Assembly: GCF_014203355.1 (NCBI RefSeq)
Contig: NZ_JACHIR010000001.1
Location: 6,388,038 to 6,452,037 of the forward strand
Origin: Kutzneria kofuensis
GTDB lineage: Bacteria; Actinomycetota; Actinomycetes; Mycobacteriales; Pseudonocardiaceae
Direction of reading: 5' to 3'
Length of the DNA stretch: 64,000 nucleotides
Position 1 is the first letter of the stretch, and every line of letters begins with the position of its first letter. Positions 8,010-16,276 of this stretch are shown here, piece by piece. The position numbers and the translations under genes are program-made. The notes beneath the pieces were generated by a model, which saw nothing but the letters and a program-made list of their open reading frames with translations, had not been told where the DNA came from and did no database searches.

Positions 8010-8681
8010 CTACGGTTCGCCGGATTGTCCGACGGTGGTCAGGTAGCGGAGGCCTCGCCGCAGGTAGACGCGCGGGTTCACATCCAGATACCGAGCCCAG
8101 GTCGGGCGTCGCTCGCCGCGGAGCCAGGCGTGGCGGGCGAGCGCGTAGCCGTACATCGGCTCGGTCAGGTAGCCGAGGCGACGGACGATGCGCCGGCGGT
8201 TGTCCCGGGTGAGGTCGAAGCAGGCGTTGGCGGTGAAGATGCCGAGGCCGAAGTGGACGGTCAGCAGGTCGGTGAGCGGTTCGTGGTCGGCGCCGTCGTG
8301 GACGCCGTCGAGGCGGACGTGCCCGAGCTCGTGCGCGATCGTGGCGATGAGTCGGGTCGGCGCGAGGGTCTGGTCGACGGCGATGACCGGGCGGCCGCCC
8401 TCCCGGCGGTAGTGGCCGGCGGCGCCCGTGGACCGCCGGGTGAGGCCGGCGGCGCGGGCAAGGTCCTCCTCGGCGGAGTCGCCGAAGAGCTCGACGGTGA
8501 GCTGGCCCGGATCCACGTCCATGTGTCGGCACACCTGCGTGACGAGGTCCTGGTGCGTGAAGGAGCCGGGCAGCACGACGGGGCGCGGTTCGCCGAAGGT
8601 GGCCCGGAACCAGGCCTGGGATTCCTCGATCCACTTCTGTTCCCGCGCGTTCACCGGGCACGCAGTGGTGAACAAAGCCAC
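8010..8681 (-). CDS. Putative zinc metallopeptidase (HELGH)
   Basis: The protein of about 223 residues contains AHELGH (near residue 116), the zinc-binding HExxH of metallopeptidases, followed by VRLDG and by HEPLTDLLTVHFG, where a third ligand could lie. The pattern recalls ImmA/IrrE-like peptidases but the rest does not align by eye. GTG 8681 is offered because a -10-like TACCTT (8688-8693, minus) would give a leaderless start. GTG 8654 is an alternative and would shorten it by nine residues. It is divergent from pnuC. No signal peptide is seen, so it is probably cytosolic. Confidence 0.6.
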   Translation of the reverse strand: MALFTTACPVNAREQKWIEESQAWFRATFGEPRPVVLPGSFTHQDLVTQVCRHMDVDPGQLTVELFGDSAEEDLARAAGLTRRSTGAAGHYRREGGRPVIAVDQTLAPTRLIATIAHELGHVRLDGVHDGADHEPLTDLLTVHFGLGIFTANACFDLTRDNRRRIVRRLGYLTEPMYGYALARHAWLRGERRPTWARYLDVNPRVYLRRGLRYLTTVGQSGEP

Positions 8682-8697
8682 CGCCGAAAGGTAGCGT
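8669..8697. promoter_or_regulatory. Back-to-back promoters for the peptidase and pnuC
   Basis: On the plus strand TGAACA (8669-8674), a 17-bp spacer and TAGCGT (8692-8697) make a promoter for pnuC, whose ATG at 8724 has a GGGAGGGA ribosome site. On the minus strand TACCTT (8693-8688) is a -10 element 6 bp before the GTG at 8681. The two -10 elements overlap by two bases, so transcription in the two directions should be mutually exclusive at any moment. Confidence 0.4.
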
Positions 8698-8723
8698 GAG
8701 CCGGCTCGCGGGGGAGGGAACGG

Positions 8724-9329
8724 ATGATCGACTGGCTCAACCAGGTGCTGTTCGTGCTCGGCGACGACCAGGTGTCGGTGGCCGAGCTGCTCGGCTTCGT
8801 CACCGGCGGCGCCTGCGTGGTGCTGACGGTGCTGGCCCACGTGGCGAACTTCCCGGTCGGCATCGCCAACAGCGCGTTCTTCCTGGTGCTCTTCGTGTCG
8901 GCGCAGTTCTACGCCGACGCCGGGCTGCAGGTGATCTACATCGTGCTGGGCTTCGTCGGCTGGTGGCAGTGGGTGCGCGGCGGCCCGCAGCGGACGGCGC
9001 TGGAGCCGGGGCACGCAAGTCCGTTGATGCTTGCGGGCTGCCTCGCGTTCGTGGTGCTCGGCACGGCCGGTCTCACGGTCCTGCTGACGGCGGTGGACGA
9101 CGCGGCGCCGTTCTGGGACGCGCTGACCACGGCGATCTCGCTGGCGGCGCAGTTCCTGCTGAACGCGAAGAAGATCGAGAGCTGGTTCTTCTGGATCGCC
9201 GCCGATGTCATCTATGTGCCGTTCTACCTGGTGAAGCGCCTCGATCTGACGGCGATCGTGTACGTGCTGTTCCTGGGCCTGTGCGTGCTGGGGCTGCGCC
9301 AGTGGCGGCGGACGCTGGTGCCGGCGTGA
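8724..9329 (+). CDS. pnuC: Nicotinamide riboside transporter PnuC
   Basis: The 201-residue product has about seven transmembrane helices and the PnuC signatures GIANSAFFLVLF, LGFVGWWQW (family WxxW motif) and KKIESWFFWI. PnuC proteins move nicotinamide riboside across the membrane by facilitated diffusion, trapped by phosphorylation inside. The start at ATG 8724 has GGGAGGGA upstream. The stop overlaps the GTG of the nadR-like gene by 4 bp, so uptake and trapping enzyme are made together. Confidence 0.93.
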   Translation: MIDWLNQVLFVLGDDQVSVAELLGFVTGGACVVLTVLAHVANFPVGIANSAFFLVLFVSAQFYADAGLQVIYIVLGFVGWWQWVRGGPQRTALEPGHASPLMLAGCLAFVVLGTAGLTVLLTAVDDAAPFWDALTTAISLAAQFLLNAKKIESWFFWIAADVIYVPFYLVKRLDLTAIVYVLFLGLCVLGLRQWRRTLVPA

Positions 9330-10366
9330 CGTACGAACACGGCCTGGTGCTGGGCAAGTTCTACCCACCGCACGCTGGGCACCATCACCTCGTGCGGACC
9401 GCGGCCGCGCAGTGCCGGCGGCTGACGGTGCTGGTGGAGGCGGCGAGCGTGGAGTCGATCCCGCTGGCCGACCGCGTCGAGTGGCTGCGCGAAGTGCACC
9501 CGGGAGTACAGGTCGTCGGCACCCGCTGCGACGTCCCGGTGGACATGGCCGACGAGCCGATCTGGGCGGCGCAGGTGGCGGTGATGCGCGCGGCGCTCGG
9601 CGGAACGGCTGTGGATGCGGTGTTCACCTCGGAGAAGTACGGCGACGAGCTGGCTCGGCGGTTCGACGCGGAGCATGTGCTCGTGGATCCGGCGCGGCTG
9701 AACGTCCCCGTGTCGGCGACGGCGATCCGGGCGGACCTCGCCGGCCAGTGGGACTTCCTCGACCCGGTGGTCCGGGCCGGCCTGGCGACCCGGTTGGTGT
9801 TCGTCGGGGCGGAGTCCACGGGCACGACGACGGTGTCCCGGCTGGTCGCCGAGGCGTTTCGGGCCCGCGGTGGCGTGTGGGAGCGGACCGGCTGGGTCGA
9901 GGAGTACGGCCGCGACTACACGTACGTGAAGTGGCGGGCCGAAGGTGGTGAACTGGACGGTTTGGTTTGGATGCCGGCGGACTTCGACAAGATCGCCGCC
10001 GAGCAACGCCGCCGCGAGGACGAGGCCGCCGCGGCCGGATCGCCGCTGCTGGTCTGCGACACCGACGCGTTCGCGACCGCCGTGTGGGAGCGCCGGTACG
10101 TCGGTTCGTGGCGGCCGCGGGTCGGGGTCGGCGACTTCTACCTGCTCACCGATCACGTCGGCGTGCCGTGGCTGGATGACGGTTTGCGTGAAGGCGACCT
10201 TGCCGTCCGGGCCGAGATGACCGCCTGGTTCACCACCGCGCTGCAGGAATCCGGGCACGCGTGGGCGCTGCTCACGGGGAGCTTGCGGGAGCGGGTGGAC
10301 CTGGCGATGAAGATCGCCGAGCAGACGTTGCGGCAGCGGATGACCTTCGCCGAGCCGCTGGGCTGA
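9326..10366 (+). CDS. nadR: NadR-like NMN adenylyltransferase / NR kinase
   Basis: The 346-residue protein has an N-terminal nucleotidyltransferase domain with GKFYPPHAGHHH (residues 9-20), the GxFxPxHxGH signature of NMN adenylyltransferases, and VSATAIRADL, the ISxTxIR-like motif (about 132). The C-terminal half is a P-loop kinase of the ribosylnicotinamide kinase type. Its Walker A reads GAESTGTTT, so the usual lysine of GKS/GKT is a threonine. There is no N-terminal DNA-binding domain as in enterobacterial NadR. GTG 9326 overlaps the pnuC stop by 4 bp. The pair forms an NAD salvage module. Confidence 0.88.
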   Translation: MTYEHGLVLGKFYPPHAGHHHLVRTAAAQCRRLTVLVEAASVESIPLADRVEWLREVHPGVQVVGTRCDVPVDMADEPIWAAQVAVMRAALGGTAVDAVFTSEKYGDELARRFDAEHVLVDPARLNVPVSATAIRADLAGQWDFLDPVVRAGLATRLVFVGAESTGTTTVSRLVAEAFRARGGVWERTGWVEEYGRDYTYVKWRAEGGELDGLVWMPADFDKIAAEQRRREDEAAAAGSPLLVCDTDAFATAVWERRYVGSWRPRVGVGDFYLLTDHVGVPWLDDGLREGDLAVRAEMTAWFTTALQESGHAWALLTGSLRERVDLAMKIAEQTLRQRMTFAEPLG

Positions 10367-10416
10367 GCGGCTGCCCGGCGGGAGGTGCGCCTTGCCGTGC
10401 CCCGCGTCCCGGTGTC

Positions 10417-10432
10417 ATCATGCAAACATGAT
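10417..10432. promoter_or_regulatory. ATCATG-N4-CATGAT inverted repeat
   Basis: A perfect 6-bp inverted repeat (ATCATG at 10417-10422, CATGAT at 10427-10432, CAAA between) lies 31 bp upstream of the GTG at 10463. It is the only AT-rich element in the gap after nadR, so it may be an operator or part of the promoter of the helical-repeat gene. No protein can be assigned. Confidence 0.35.
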
Positions 10433-10462
10433 CTCCAGGAAGGACGACGCCACCTCCGTCCG

Positions 10463-13039
10463 GTGAGCGCGCCTGTCGACCGGCTCCCCTTCGCGGCGCG
10501 GATGCGCGCCCTCGCGGAGCACGCACTGTTGTTGTCCGAGGCCGAGTACCGTTCGGTGCACTCCGAACTGGACTCCGGCGATTCCTATCACCGCCACCTG
10601 GCGTTGCACTACGCGACGGTTCGGCGGGACATTCCCGAAGTGGTCCGGGCGCTGCGCGATCCGATGTTGCGGCGGCGCGCGTTGTCGGCGGCGATGCGGC
10701 TGCCGGTGCCGGACGAGGCGCTGGTCGAGCTCGTCGAGACGGCGCCGAGGCGGGATCGGCTGCTGGTGTACGGCCTGGTGAAGCGATCCCGGCGGCGAGG
10801 GCTTGCGGATGCGTTGCTGCCCAAGGTGTTCGAGCGTCGAGGACGGGTGGAGGCGTCGCGCCTGCTGTCGGCGTGCTCGCCGGCGGTGGTCGAGGAATGG
10901 CTGCCGAGAACGGGCGCGGACCTGTCGGTGCAACGCCAGCTGGTCCGGACCGCGCCGAAGGCCGTGCTGGCGTTGATCTCCGATGAGCTGAATCCGCGAG
11001 GACATGTCCTGCTGCTGGAAACGTTGGTGGAGCGAGAACCCGAGGCAGTGGGCGAGTTCGTGGCCCGGCATCCGCAGCTGTGCCGGTCGGCGAGGTTGGC
11101 GCTGGCCGCACTGCCGTCCGTATCGGACGTGAAGGACCTCTTGACATACCTCGACCCGGCCGAGCGGGCCCGGGTGCTGGCCGCCCTGCCGTTGGAGCGG
11201 AGACGGGATCTTGTCGGCGCGCACAGCTCCGCCGACGAGGTCGCCACGCTGCCGGTCGAGGAACGTAGGCCGCACGTGGATGGCCACCGGCATTTGCTTG
11301 CGGCGCTGCCGTTCGAGGAAGTGTCCGAGCAGCTGCTGCGCGTCACGGCGAATCGTACGCTCCACCGGAGGGCGTTGGCTTGGCGCGACTTCCTCGCCTG
11401 CGCGGAGCGGAGCGGTGACCGTGCGCTGTTCGCGAGCGCGGTGGCGTGCACGGACCGAGCGTGGCGCGACAGGCACCATGTGCGGACAGCGGTCCTCGAA
11501 CAAGTGGCATCCGCGCCGAGACGGTTGCTCGACGCGGTGCCGACGGCGTTGTTGCAGCGGATGGTGGCCACCATCTCGTCACATCTCGACAATTCGCGGC
11601 GTACGCGGCGGGCACTGCGGCGGTTCTCGAACCGGATCGGGGCCATGACAGCGGAACGGGCCGTCCAGTTGGTGCGCCGGGATCCCCGTGACGGCCTCAG
11701 GCCCGAGGTGTGGGAACACATCGCGGCCAGCCGGACCGATCTCGTCGACGTCGTGTTGGACGCCGGCTGGCCGGGGCCGACGCGCCGGACTGGTCGCTGG
11801 AACCCCCGGCAACGGGCGCGATATGAGCAACAGGCCGTCAGGCTCGCGACGGACGACACCGTCGAGATGACCGTGCGCGCTGCGGCGGCGACCGTGATCC
11901 GCGATCAGAAGGTGTTGGCGAACCTCGTCGACAGTGCGCCGCAATCGCTTGCGGTGACGGCGATCCGTGGCGTGAGCACGCAATCGGTGCTGGTGCGCTG
12001 GGTCGAGACGCGGCCGGGCGCGATCGCGGGGGCGGCGAGTCGCGTGCTCGTGGATCTGGTGGACGGCCGGTGGGCGGCGGCATCCGTTGGCGGAGCGAAG
12101 GAACAGGCGCGGCTGCTGGCCGAGACCAGGCCGCCGGACGCGGTGGATGCGCTGCTGGACATGTGGCGCAACGGTCATCGTGACGTCAAGGCCGTCGCCG
12201 CCGCCTCGCTGCTCACGTTCCTCGGCGAGGACCCGCGAGCATCCCTGGCGGTAGCCGAGGCCATGGCCGATGTCGAGCCCACGATCCGACAGGCAGTTCT
12301 CCAGGGGCGGCCGGCCACTCTGACTCGCGACCAACTCCTGCTGAGGGCGCGGCTGGTTGTCGAAGCGATTCGACGCGGGCGTCCGGACGTGATTCGTGCT
12401 TACGGAACACTGTGGCGGCTCGCACCGGAGGGCTTCGATCGCGTCGTGGAGCGAGCCGGCGGTCGCTACGACCCCGACGTCTCCGCTGCCATCACGACGG
12501 CGATATCGGCCGCCGTGAACACGGAGGTCGGCGATCGGGCCGCACTGTCCCTGCTGGACCGGATCGTTGCGATTGGTGTCGACGTTCGCCAGTGGCTCGG
12601 CGACTGCCGGCGGATCGACGCCCGCTCGGAGCGCATGATCCGGCGACGGGTGAACGTGTTCCTTCAGGTCGGGATGCCCAGGGCAGCGGCGGATGTGTTG
12701 TTCTGCCACGCGATCCGCACCCTCGACGTGACCTGGTGGCGGGAACTGGTCGCGGTTGTCGGCGACCGTCCGGACCGGCTGCCCGAGCTATCCTTCCTGT
12801 CGTCGACGGAGTGGGACGATCACGCCGCGGTGGCCGTTCTCGACGAGCTGACCGCAATCGGCGGTTATGTGTGCGCGAAGCTCGCGGTGCGACTGGTGGC
12901 GATCGCCGGCCCGCGGACGCAATGGGCACTGCCGTGGCGGGATCGGCTCGACGAACTCCGTGCGCACGAGGACATCGACATCCGGGAACTGGCCGGCGTC
13001 GTGCGGGTACCCGAACGTGGCCTGAAGATCCTGGGCTGA
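10463..13039 (+). CDS. Large helical-repeat protein of unknown function
   Basis: The 858-residue product shows no motif I recognise. It is almost wholly short amphipathic helices separated by turns, with recurring units such as LRDPMLRRRALSAAMRLP, LLETLVEREPEAVGEFV and AAASLLTFLGEDP, in the manner of HEAT/ARM-type solenoids. It is rich in Arg (often RR or RRR), has no signal peptide and no transmembrane segment. GTG 10463 is preferred for lack of better in-frame starts; the ribosome site is weak (AGGA 18-20 bases upstream) and GTG 10385 is an alternative. It stands alone between nadR and a histidine kinase. A scaffold or protein-binding role is only a guess. Confidence 0.6.
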   Translation: MSAPVDRLPFAARMRALAEHALLLSEAEYRSVHSELDSGDSYHRHLALHYATVRRDIPEVVRALRDPMLRRRALSAAMRLPVPDEALVELVETAPRRDRLLVYGLVKRSRRRGLADALLPKVFERRGRVEASRLLSACSPAVVEEWLPRTGADLSVQRQLVRTAPKAVLALISDELNPRGHVLLLETLVEREPEAVGEFVARHPQLCRSARLALAALPSVSDVKDLLTYLDPAERARVLAALPLERRRDLVGAHSSADEVATLPVEERRPHVDGHRHLLAALPFEEVSEQLLRVTANRTLHRRALAWRDFLACAERSGDRALFASAVACTDRAWRDRHHVRTAVLEQVASAPRRLLDAVPTALLQRMVATISSHLDNSRRTRRALRRFSNRIGAMTAERAVQLVRRDPRDGLRPEVWEHIAASRTDLVDVVLDAGWPGPTRRTGRWNPRQRARYEQQAVRLATDDTVEMTVRAAAATVIRDQKVLANLVDSAPQSLAVTAIRGVSTQSVLVRWVETRPGAIAGAASRVLVDLVDGRWAAASVGGAKEQARLLAETRPPDAVDALLDMWRNGHRDVKAVAAASLLTFLGEDPRASLAVAEAMADVEPTIRQAVLQGRPATLTRDQLLLRARLVVEAIRRGRPDVIRAYGTLWRLAPEGFDRVVERAGGRYDPDVSAAITTAISAAVNTEVGDRAALSLLDRIVAIGVDVRQWLGDCRRIDARSERMIRRRVNVFLQVGMPRAAADVLFCHAIRTLDVTWWRELVAVVGDRPDRLPELSFLSSTEWDDHAAVAVLDELTAIGGYVCAKLAVRLVAIAGPRTQWALPWRDRLDELRAHEDIDIRELAGVVRVPERGLKILG

Positions 13040-13041
13040 TC

Positions 13042-13088
13042 GGCTCAAGGGGGTTGCCTTCGCGCACCATGGTGACTTCCCTTGAGCC
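13042..13088 (+). terminator. Hairpin after the helical-repeat gene
   Basis: GGCTCAAGGG (13042-13051) and CCCTTGAGCC (13079-13088) form a 10-bp perfect stem around a 27-nt loop that itself contains CACCATGGTG. It begins 3 bp after the stop of the upstream gene and ends 65 bp before the kinase start. No T-run follows, as is common in actinomycetes. Confidence 0.5.
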
Positions 13089-13153
13089 TCTCGAAGGCCC
13101 GCCCCGGCCTCGGTACGGTGCTGGGGTAGCCGAGGCGCATCGGAGGGGTCCTG

Positions 13154-14434
13154 ATGTCGTTGGCCGGATACCCGGCGCGGGTGCCGAGTTTCCTCGGGCA
13201 GCTGCTGCGCCGGGGCGCGCCGGTGATCGCGGCCACGCCGAGGGACGTGCCGGACCTGGTGGTGGACCCGACCCCAGTGCCGGGCTGGCAGCGGATCTCG
13301 GCGATGTGCTCGGCGGAGAGCCAGCCGGAGCCGGACTCGCTGATGGTCCGCGCCTGCCGGTACGTGGTGCTGGTGCCGATGGTGTACCGGTTCGTGGTGC
13401 TGCCGGCGATGCTGCTGCCAGTGATCGCGGCCGGTCATGCCGGAGTCGGCCTCGCGGTGGGAATGCTGCTGTTCGTGTTGAACGCGGCGACGATCGTGTG
13501 GGCGCTGCGGGTGCCGGGCGTGTTGAACGAGTCGATGCGTGGCCTGCTGATCACCGACGCGTGCATCGCCTTCGGGGCGAATCTCCTTGTGTCCTACGTA
13601 GACCCGGGTGCGTCGGTGCTGACCTGGACGCATCTGGTCGGCTCGGTCGCGTTGTGGACGGTCGCGTGGGGAATCCCGTTCGGGCTGCTGCTCGCGGCGC
13701 TGAGCGTGCCGCTGCAGGCGGCGATGTCCGTGAACGTGATCACGTTGGCCAGCAACACGTTGCTGCTGGGCGTGACGATCGTGACGTCGACCGGCGCGCT
13801 GCTGCTGGTCGGCCTGGGCACACGGTTGGCGCTGGGGTTGGGCATTCGGCGCGGGCGCGAGGCCGAGGCGGCGAAGGTGCGGCGCGAGTTGCACGACACG
13901 GTGCTGCAAGCGTTGGAGGCCATGGCTTTGCCGGCGCCCGGCGACGAGAAGCACGCGGCCGAGCGACTCGCGGAGCTTCGCGGCATCGCCCGTGCGCAGG
14001 CGATGGAACTCCGCCGGGGGCTCGCGGGCGAGCCGGATCTGCCGCAGCCGACGACCATCGGTGAGGATCTCACCCTGCTGGCGACGGAAATGGCCCGCGA
14101 GGGGCTGCGGGCCCAGTTGGTGTTCGCGGAGATCGACGACAGCACGATGCCGGAGGCGCGGCGGCGGGCCGTTCGCGAGGCGGCGCGGGAAGCTCTGCGT
14201 AACACGATGAAGCATTCCGGCACGAACGAGGCCGTGCTGCGGATCGAGGAGCGGGACGGCGGCATCGCCGTGATCGCCCGTGATCACGGCAGCGGTTTCA
14301 GCGACGCCGACCGCCCGGCCGGCTTCGGCATCAGCGAATCGATCACGGCCCGGTTGGCCGAGGTCGGCGGCCGCTCGCACGTGGATTCCCAGCCGGGCCG
14401 GGGAACCCGGGTGACGCTGTGGGTGCCCCGGTGA
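13154..14434 (+). CDS. NarL/LiaS-type sensor histidine kinase
   Basis: The 426-residue membrane protein has about 70 cytosolic residues, six or so hydrophobic helices (about 70-228) with little extracytoplasmic mass, then HisKA_3 with the phospho-acceptor in RRELHDTVLQ (about 240) and a HATPase domain with EALRNTMKHSG (N box), RDHGSGF (G1) and GFGISE. All catalytic boxes are present. ATG 13154 has CGGAGGGG upstream. No response regulator is adjacent. Instead its stop overlaps by 4 bp the GTG of a mycosin-like protein, which may be its sensory partner. The nearest orphan regulator is at 34168, across the ESX locus. Confidence 0.9.
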   Translation: MSLAGYPARVPSFLGQLLRRGAPVIAATPRDVPDLVVDPTPVPGWQRISAMCSAESQPEPDSLMVRACRYVVLVPMVYRFVVLPAMLLPVIAAGHAGVGLAVGMLLFVLNAATIVWALRVPGVLNESMRGLLITDACIAFGANLLVSYVDPGASVLTWTHLVGSVALWTVAWGIPFGLLLAALSVPLQAAMSVNVITLASNTLLLGVTIVTSTGALLLVGLGTRLALGLGIRRGREAEAAKVRRELHDTVLQALEAMALPAPGDEKHAAERLAELRGIARAQAMELRRGLAGEPDLPQPTTIGEDLTLLATEMAREGLRAQLVFAEIDDSTMPEARRRAVREAAREALRNTMKHSGTNEAVLRIEERDGGIAVIARDHGSGFSDADRPAGFGISESITARLAEVGGRSHVDSQPGRGTRVTLWVPR

Positions 14435-15585
14435 GGGCTGCCGCCGCGCTGTTCGTGGCGATCGTGCTGGCGATGCTCGTGGACGGGCCGAGTGGACATG
14501 CCGCCGGCTGCGCGAAGTCGGCGCAGGTGTACCAGGATCCGCCGTCGTGGGCCCAGAAGCTGGTGGATCCGTCGCGGATCTGGTTGCTCACCAAGGGAAC
14601 CGGGCAGACGGTGGCGATCGTCGGAGCCGGGGTCGACGGCAGCAACCCGCAGTTCGGCCGCGATCAGGTGTTGTCGTCGAGTGACCTGGTGGCCCGTCCC
14701 GGTGGTGTCGCCGACTGCGACGGCCGCGGCACGTTCGCCGCCGGCATCATCGGCGCGCAACCTGACGACCAGACGACCTTCGTGGGCATGGCACCGGGTG
14801 TGAAGCTGCTGCCGATCCGGTACACCGCCGGCGCCGGCGACACCAATCCCGGTGATCCCGGGCGCCTCGCCACCGCGATCACCCAGGCCGTGCACGCCGG
14901 CGCCGGCACGATCCTGATCGACGTGCCGACCACTGTGGACAGTCCGGCGCTGGACGACGCCGTTGGTTCGGCGATTGCGGCCGGCGCGGTGATCGTGTCG
15001 CCGGCCGTCGGCACACAACAAGGCGTCACCAGTTATCCGACCGCTCTGCCGGGGGTGCTCGGGGTCGGCGCGGCGGACAAGAACGGCGTGGCCGTGCAGA
15101 CGGAATCCGGCGACTACATCGACATCGCCGCGCCCGGGGCGGATCTCGTCGGCACCTCGGCCGGCGGCTACGGCCATTCCTGGCCCATCAAGGATCCCGC
15201 CGCGGCCGCCGCCTACGTCGCCGCGACTGTGGCGCTGTTGCGGGCGTATCAGCCGAGGGCGACGCCGGCGCAGATCGTCAACCGGCTGACGCTCACCGCC
15301 TCCCGTGCGGCCGGCGGCGGCCGGGATCCCCGGCTGGGCTGGGGAATCGTCGACGCCTACACCGCCGTGACCTCGCAACTGCCGCTCACCGCACCCGGAC
15401 CCGGCACCTCGCCGACCGCCGCCCCGCCGCCCACTCTCGTGCCCGCCGCCGCCCCGGCCCAGCCGCCGATGAACGCGCTGGTCGGTGGCTTGGCGTTGGG
15501 TGGCGTGGGGTTGGCGGCACTGGCCGGGCTGGTCACGGTGACGATCCGGCGCGGGCGGGAGCGAGGCTGGAAGGTCAGCCCTTGA
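14431..15585 (+). CDS. Catalytically dead mycosin-like (MycP/S8) protein
   Basis: The 384-residue product is built like a mycosin, the membrane-anchored subtilase of ESX systems: signal peptide (1-28), S8 domain (about 45-310), Pro/Ala linker and C-terminal transmembrane anchor (about 350-372) with basic tail. All three triad positions are changed. The Asp strand reads VAIVGAGVD rather than VAVIDTGV, the His motif is DCDGRGT rather than DCDGHGT, and the Ser motif GTSFAAAYV is DPAAAAAYV. The oxyanion Asn segment (SPAVGTQ) is also altered. The frame is intact and GC use normal, so it is a pseudo-enzyme and not a decaying gene. GTG 14431 overlaps the kinase stop, hinting at a sensory or structural partner. 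Confidence 0.85.
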   Translation: MRAAAALFVAIVLAMLVDGPSGHAAGCAKSAQVYQDPPSWAQKLVDPSRIWLLTKGTGQTVAIVGAGVDGSNPQFGRDQVLSSSDLVARPGGVADCDGRGTFAAGIIGAQPDDQTTFVGMAPGVKLLPIRYTAGAGDTNPGDPGRLATAITQAVHAGAGTILIDVPTTVDSPALDDAVGSAIAAGAVIVSPAVGTQQGVTSYPTALPGVLGVGAADKNGVAVQTESGDYIDIAAPGADLVGTSAGGYGHSWPIKDPAAAAAYVAATVALLRAYQPRATPAQIVNRLTLTASRAAGGGRDPRLGWGIVDAYTAVTSQLPLTAPGPGTSPTAAPPPTLVPAAAPAQPPMNALVGGLALGGVGLAALAGLVTVTIRRGRERGWKVSP

Positions 15586-16219
15586 GCACGGTGGCCAGTA
15601 GCGTGTCGATGAACCAGTCGCGGTAGCGCTCGGCTGGCCAGTCCTGTTGCCGCCGCAGCAGATGATGCACGTGCGGGGAGCCGAGGGTGTGCAGCAGCGC
15701 GCCGGCGGCGGTGGCGTCGAGGTGATCACGTAGCAGGCCGTTGCGCTCCCACGCCTGGGCCAGGGCGAGCATGTTCGCCTGGTGGTTGGCCGCGCCGCGG
15801 TCGCAGAACTCGCGCATGTCGGCGTCGGCGCCGGAGGACTCGATGGCGGCCATGATCAGGTCGCCGGCGCGCTCCAACACGGCCGTGCCGAAGTCGACGG
15901 CCAACTCGGCGGCGCGGCGCGGATCGGTCGCGGCGAGACAGTCGGCGAACCCGGGGCGGTTGGCGACGGCGATCGGCAGGTCGTCGCCGGCGGTGGCGAT
16001 GTTGACGACCTCGTTGAACAGCACGGCCTTGGTCGGGAAGGCGGTGTAGACGGTGCGCTCGGCGACGCCGGCCTCGGCGGCGACCTGCCGCATGGTCGTC
16101 GCGCTCACGCCCTGCGTCACGAACAGGCGCGCGGCGGCCGCCCGGATCAGGTCCCGGGTCTGTTCCGCCGACTCCGCGCGGCGGCGGGACCGGTAGGGGC
16201 GCTTGACGTCGTCGCTCAT
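15575..16219 (-). CDS. TetR-family transcriptional regulator
   Basis: The 214-residue protein has the TetR N-terminal helix-turn-helix (about 20-66): LIRAAAARLFVTQGVSATTM in two parts, then AEAGVAERTVYTAFPTKAVLF. The C-terminal ligand domain is not assignable. ATG 16219 is used; an in-frame ATG at 16228 is equally possible. Its 3' end overlaps the mycosin-like gene by 11 bp tail to tail. It is divergent from a VOC gene, with a perfect palindrome in the 57-bp gap, so it probably represses both. Confidence 0.92.
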   Translation of the reverse strand: MSDDVKRPYRSRRRAESAEQTRDLIRAAAARLFVTQGVSATTMRQVAAEAGVAERTVYTAFPTKAVLFNEVVNIATAGDDLPIAVANRPGFADCLAATDPRRAAELAVDFGTAVLERAGDLIMAAIESSGADADMREFCDRGAANHQANMLALAQAWERNGLLRDHLDATAAGALLHTLGSPHVHHLLRRQQDWPAERYRDWFIDTLLATVLKG

Positions 16220-16241
16220 CGAGCGCATGCTACCAGCTGTG

Positions 16242-16260
16242 AATGCAGTGCCACTGCATT
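16242..16260. promoter_or_regulatory. Perfect 19-bp palindrome, probable TetR operator
   Basis: AATGCAGTG (16242-16250), a central C and CACTGCATT (16252-16260) form a perfect 9-bp inverted repeat in the gap between the divergent TetR and VOC genes. Size, symmetry and place match TetR-family operators. It ends 16 bp before the VOC start, just upstream of its TTGGAGG ribosome site, so bound repressor would block that transcript. Confidence 0.75.
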
Positions 16261-16276
16261 GAAATTGGAGGTGCCA

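Noticed and set aside
13154-15585. Kinase and mycosin-like genes as one fusion protein
   Set aside because: A TGA at 14432-14434 separates them in different frames, with a proper GTG and signal peptide for the second.
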